Shown piece by piece: positions 60,983 through 64,000 of a stretch of DNA of 64,000 nucleotides. Each line of letters starts with the position of its first letter. Position 1 is the first letter of the stretch. Source of the DNA: Pirellulales bacterium. GTDB taxonomy: Bacteria > Planctomycetota > Planctomycetia > Pirellulales > JAEUIK01. The stretch spans positions 1 to 64,000 of the forward strand of contig JAHBXR010000027.1 in NCBI GenBank assembly GCA_019636335.1, written 5' to 3'. A program made the position numbers and the translations under genes. The notes below the pieces were generated by a model. It did no database searches and was not told the DNA's origin. It was given only the letters and a program-made list of their open reading frames with translations.

Positions 60983-62824
60983 CTAGATGATCCCATGCAG
61001 CGGGCGGCCTGGGGCGCCTAGGGCTTCCACGCGGCGTATTACGTCCGGGTCTTCGATCAGCGGGGGCGCGTGGTGCGGCTTGATCCGCGCGTCGATGACC
61101 AGCGATCCATTGCAGCTCCAGTGCTTTGCCCGCGTTGAGGCGTCGATCCCGTGGATGTCGCTGGCCGGGTTCGACCGGGTGAACGTGACCCAGAGAAAGT
61201 TGTTCAGCGTCTGTGCCGTGAAATCGCTGTCGTCGACCACCACGACCAGCGGGAACTGGTTGATCGCGTCGGCCGGCGTGCAGGCGGCGCAAAACATCTC
61301 GCTCGCCTGATCGACTCCGTCGTGATCGGTCTGATACTGCGGTCCTTCGACGGCGAGCACGCCCGGCAGGCAGACGCGCGGCTTTCGGAACGGCTCGGGC
61401 AGCCACAGGTCGGCCGGCACATCGACGGGCAAGTCGCGCGACTTCGCTCCCACGGCCGCGATCACGACCTTCGATCCCTCGTTCAAGCCGCTGCCCGAGT
61501 AATCGAGCGTGTCGATCGTCGTGGCAGTGTGAAAGTGCAGATCGCGCCGCCAATCGACGCGCTCGAGCACGTGGCGGAAGAAGGCGCGAATGTCGTGAAT
61601 GTCGAGTTGGGGGCACTCGTCGTGAGCCACGATCAAAAGATACTTGGCCAGTGACATCTGCCCCTGGCCCAGGATCGCGTTGGCCTGCGTGAGTAACTCG
61701 GCCGGCCGGCGACGCTCGGCAAAGGGGACGTAACGCTCGCTGCCGATCGCCAACAGCAGTGGATGCACGCCCGAGGCATCGACCGCATGCACCGCGCGGA
61801 TGCCGGGGAGCACCGTGGGAATGACTGGGCCGGTCAGCTCGTGGATCATCTGGCCGAAGACGGTGTCTTCCTGCGGCGGGCGCCCGACGACCGTAAAGGG
61901 CCAGATGGCCCCCTCGCGGTGATAGACACGATCGACCCTGAGCACGGGAAAATCGTGCGCCAGGCTGTAGTAGCCCAGGTGATCGCCAAAGGGGCCTTCG
62001 GGTAATAATCGCTCGGGATCGACCACGCCGCTCATGCAGAAATCGGTGTCGGCGTGGAGGGGCAGTTCGCCCGGTCGGCAGATCATGGCCACGCGATGCC
62101 CTGCCAGCGCTCCGGCAAAGCCCAACTCGGACAATCCCTCGGGCAAGGGCATCACCGCGGCGAGTGACATCGCCGGCGGCCCGCCTACGAAGATGTTCAC
62201 GCGGAACGGCACGCCACGCCGTATCGCCGCCGCATGATGAACACCGATGCCGCGATGGATCTGATAGTGCAGGCCTACTTCGCGGTTGGGCACATACTGG
62301 CCACCGGAAAGTTGCACGCGGTACATGCCCAGGTTCGACGCGGCGAGTCCCGGCCGGTCGGCGTCCTCGGTGTAGACCTGCGGCAGGGTGATGAACGCGC
62401 CGCCATCGTCGGGCCAGCTCTTGAGCTGCGGTAGCTGGTCGATCTGCGTCTGCCGCGCGAGAATCGGGCCCGACTTCACCTTGCGCGGCAGCATCGAAAA
62501 CGCGGCGGGCAGCGCCCGAGCCGTTTGCAGCGGATGCTTGAACGCCTCCTGGGGATCGATCTTGAGATCGATCAGTCGACGCACGGCGTCCCAAGTGTCG
62601 CGAAAGATGAACCGGGCGCGATCCATCGTGCCGAACAGGTTGCTCACCATCGGGAAGGGCGAACCCTTGACCCGTGGAAAGTAGAGCGCCGGGCCACCAG
62701 CCGCGTAGACGCGCCGCTGGATGGCCGCCGCCTCGAGATTGGGATCGATTTCCTCGTCGATCGCGATCAGCCGCCCCGTGGCGGCCAGATCGTCGACGCA
62801 TGCTTTGAGCGAGCGATAACCCAT
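60983..62824 (-). CDS. UbiD-family decarboxylase
   Basis: The 613-residue protein belongs to the prenylated-FMN-dependent UbiD family. Marks include YRSLKACVDDLAATGRLIAI at the N-terminus, GGPALYFPRVKGSPFPMVSNLFGT, SNLGMYRVQLSGGQYVPNREVGLHYQIHRG, EGPFGDHLGYYSLAHDFPVLRVDRVYHR, and LTGPVIPTVLPGIRAVHAVDASG. The ATG at 62824 was chosen because upstream in-frame sequence has no similarity. It is longer than E. coli UbiD (about 490), as in many planctomycete members. No UbiX-like flavin prenyltransferase gene is in the window. The substrate, aromatic or polyprenyl-benzoate, is not known. Confidence 0.87.
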   Translation of the reverse strand: MGYRSLKACVDDLAATGRLIAIDEEIDPNLEAAAIQRRVYAAGGPALYFPRVKGSPFPMVSNLFGTMDRARFIFRDTWDAVRRLIDLKIDPQEAFKHPLQTARALPAAFSMLPRKVKSGPILARQTQIDQLPQLKSWPDDGGAFITLPQVYTEDADRPGLAASNLGMYRVQLSGGQYVPNREVGLHYQIHRGIGVHHAAAIRRGVPFRVNIFVGGPPAMSLAAVMPLPEGLSELGFAGALAGHRVAMICRPGELPLHADTDFCMSGVVDPERLLPEGPFGDHLGYYSLAHDFPVLRVDRVYHREGAIWPFTVVGRPPQEDTVFGQMIHELTGPVIPTVLPGIRAVHAVDASGVHPLLLAIGSERYVPFAERRRPAELLTQANAILGQGQMSLAKYLLIVAHDECPQLDIHDIRAFFRHVLERVDWRRDLHFHTATTIDTLDYSGSGLNEGSKVVIAAVGAKSRDLPVDVPADLWLPEPFRKPRVCLPGVLAVEGPQYQTDHDGVDQASEMFCAACTPADAINQFPLVVVVDDSDFTAQTLNNFLWVTFTRSNPASDIHGIDASTRAKHWSCNGSLVIDARIKPHHAPPLIEDPDVIRRVEALGAPGRPLHGII

Positions 62825-63154
62825 CGATTCGTTCGTCGTGTGTGCGTGTCGGCGCGCCAGGTCAAAGTGGCTTGTCCGAACGGGGGTCTGGCCCATCGTA
62901 CCGCAAGTGGCGTCCTGCTCCAGGGGTCCTGGCAGCCATCCTGCGTATCCGGCGGTGTCCGACGCTCTTCCGTAGGCAGGTGAGAGCCGTGCAACTACCA
63001 CTTGGCCGCGAGGGTACTATCGTTACTTCCCTGCGCAGGTAGCTTGATGCACCAGCAGAGCAAGCTCCTTGCTCGACCGGCGCGTGCTGCAGAGCTACGA
63101 TGTTGCCTGTGGATTCGATCGATCAATCGTCCCGTCGCACGAGGAGCATGTCCT

Positions 63155-64000
63155 GTGTGCCCATCGACTCTGAGAAATGCCATCGGGCGATCGCTGCCGG
63201 TGTTGGTGCTGGCCGCGTTGACGCCGTGGTGTGCGTTGGCCGAAGAGGGGGACGCTTCCGCTCCGTTCACTCTGCCGCTGCGCAGCCGTGTGGAGCTCTA
63301 TCGCGGCAGTGGCGAGTGGCAGCCCGCGACGGTCGAACAACCTTTCTCACCAGGTGAGTCGGCCCTGCTTTTATGCGACATGTGGGACCGCCACTGGTGT
63401 CCGTCGGCGACGGCGCGTTGCGGCGAGTTGGCCGCCAAGATGGCGCCGTTGGTCGATGCGGCCCGAGCCGCGGGCGTGCTCATCATCCATGCCCCTTCCG
63501 ACACGATGGATTTCTACCGCGACCATCCTGCGCGAAAGCGGGCGCTCGCCCAGGCGAAGATCGAGCTGCCCCCGGCGCGCGATCTTTCGGATCCCCCGCT
63601 GCCGATCGATGACTCGGACGGTGGCTGCGATGACGATCCCGCCCCCCAGATGTACAAGGCCTGGCAGCGTCAGCATCCGTTGATTTCGATCGCGGATGAA
63701 GATCTCATCAGCGACGACGGCGAGTTGGTCTACAGCCATCTCGAACGGCGCGGCGTCAAGCAACTTTTCGTGATGGGGGTCCACACGAACATGTGCGTGC
63801 TGGGCCGCTCGTTCGGCATTCGGCAGATGGCCCGCTGGGGCATGCCCTGCGTGCTGGTGCGCGATCTGACCGACACGATGTACGACCCGAAGGACCGGCC
63901 TTTCGTGACGCACAACGAGGGGACCGCCCTGGTGGTGGAGCATATCGAGCGTCATTGGTGCCCGTCGGTCGCGAGCGACGAACTGCTTCGCGCCTGCGGC
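63155..64000 (+). CDS. Exported isochorismatase-fold (cysteine hydrolase) protein, 3' end beyond window
   Basis: The frame is open from the GTG at 63155 to the window edge (282 codons). GAGGAG lies 8 nt upstream, and the N-terminus is a good signal peptide (GRSLPVLVLAALTPWCALAEE). The fold marks are ALLLCDMWDRHWCPS (catalytic Asp region), AARAAGVLIIHAPSDTMDFY and FVMGVHTNMCVLGRSFGIRQM, whose Cys is the nucleophile. Isochorismatase-type hydrolases act on amides or esters; an exported form is common in planctomycetes, of unknown substrate. The last residues in the window are close to the usual end of the domain. Confidence 0.85.
   Translation, partial: MCPSTLRNAIGRSLPVLVLAALTPWCALAEEGDASAPFTLPLRSRVELYRGSGEWQPATVEQPFSPGESALLLCDMWDRHWCPSATARCGELAAKMAPLVDAARAAGVLIIHAPSDTMDFYRDHPARKRALAQAKIELPPARDLSDPPLPIDDSDGGCDDDPAPQMYKAWQRQHPLISIADEDLISDDGELVYSHLERRGVKQLFVMGVHTNMCVLGRSFGIRQMARWGMPCVLVRDLTDTMYDPKDRPFVTHNEGTALVVEHIERHWCPSVASDELLRACG

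Noticed and set aside
60972..62801. Second minus-strand open frame of 609 codons across the UbiD-family gene
   Set aside because: It is out of frame with the recognisable decarboxylase and is Arg-rich shadow sequence.

Overview
The window reads as chromosomal DNA of a high-GC planctomycete, most likely of the Pirellulales. Several typical traits point there: an ECF sigma factor paired with a WD40 Ser/Thr kinase, formylglycine sulfatases, a DUF1080 (3-keto-disaccharide hydrolase) protein, a membrane protein with an NPYSAP start, a pseudopilin-like (DUF1559-type) domain, and many GTG/TTG starts. No rRNA, CRISPR array, transposase or phage module was seen. Two genes run off the window: the WD40 kinase at the left edge and an isochorismatase-fold hydrolase at the right edge.

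Layout. 1-3.3 kb: ECF sigma factor plus WD40 kinase (minus strand), followed by a gene-free stretch with a strong minus-strand terminator. 4-11.1 kb: metabolic genes (asnB, an FAD dehydrogenase, ald, mtnA) separated by palindromic repeats. 11.1-16.6 kb: small membrane protein, frameshifted DUF433 gene, sulfatase, alpha/beta hydrolase, then a second ECF sigma factor with an anti-sigma-like protein carrying a pseudopilin-like periplasmic domain. 16.8-24.4 kb: NCS2-like permease, a lepB cluster, MFS transporter, carbonic anhydrase next to a truncated metallohydrolase gene, glucokinase. 24.8-32.8 kb: tsaB, serine hydrolase, ribonuclease D, a lipoprotein and a 1096-residue DUF11-type surface protein. 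33.1-39.2 kb: sensor kinase and sigma54 response regulator, then a tyrosine-phosphatase-like protein and a PP2C phosphatase. 39.5-43.2 kb: PEGA lipoprotein and an Mla/MCE lipid-transport operon. 43.5-51.2 kb: two small unknown genes, clpC, a Clp_N-ThiD2-ThiE fusion, a TlpA thioredoxin, and a toxin and antitoxin fused in one frame. 51.4-57.8 kb: tRNA-Leu, CHAD protein, second TlpA protein, and an operon of prepilin-peptidase-like, beta-CASP nuclease and LOG-family genes. 57.9-64 kb: DUF1080 protein, a compact controller-regulated type II restriction-modification island of visibly lower GC, a UbiD-family decarboxylase and the partial hydrolase.

The points most worth a second look are the restriction-modification island with its interlocked divergent promoters, the toxin-antitoxin fusion with an operator on its promoter, the Clp_N-ThiD2-ThiE fusion, a response regulator whose only well-placed start codon is ATC, the anti-sigma/pseudopilin protein, and gene decay by frameshift (DUF433) and truncation (metallohydrolase). 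All function calls rest on reading motifs by eye; no database search was run.
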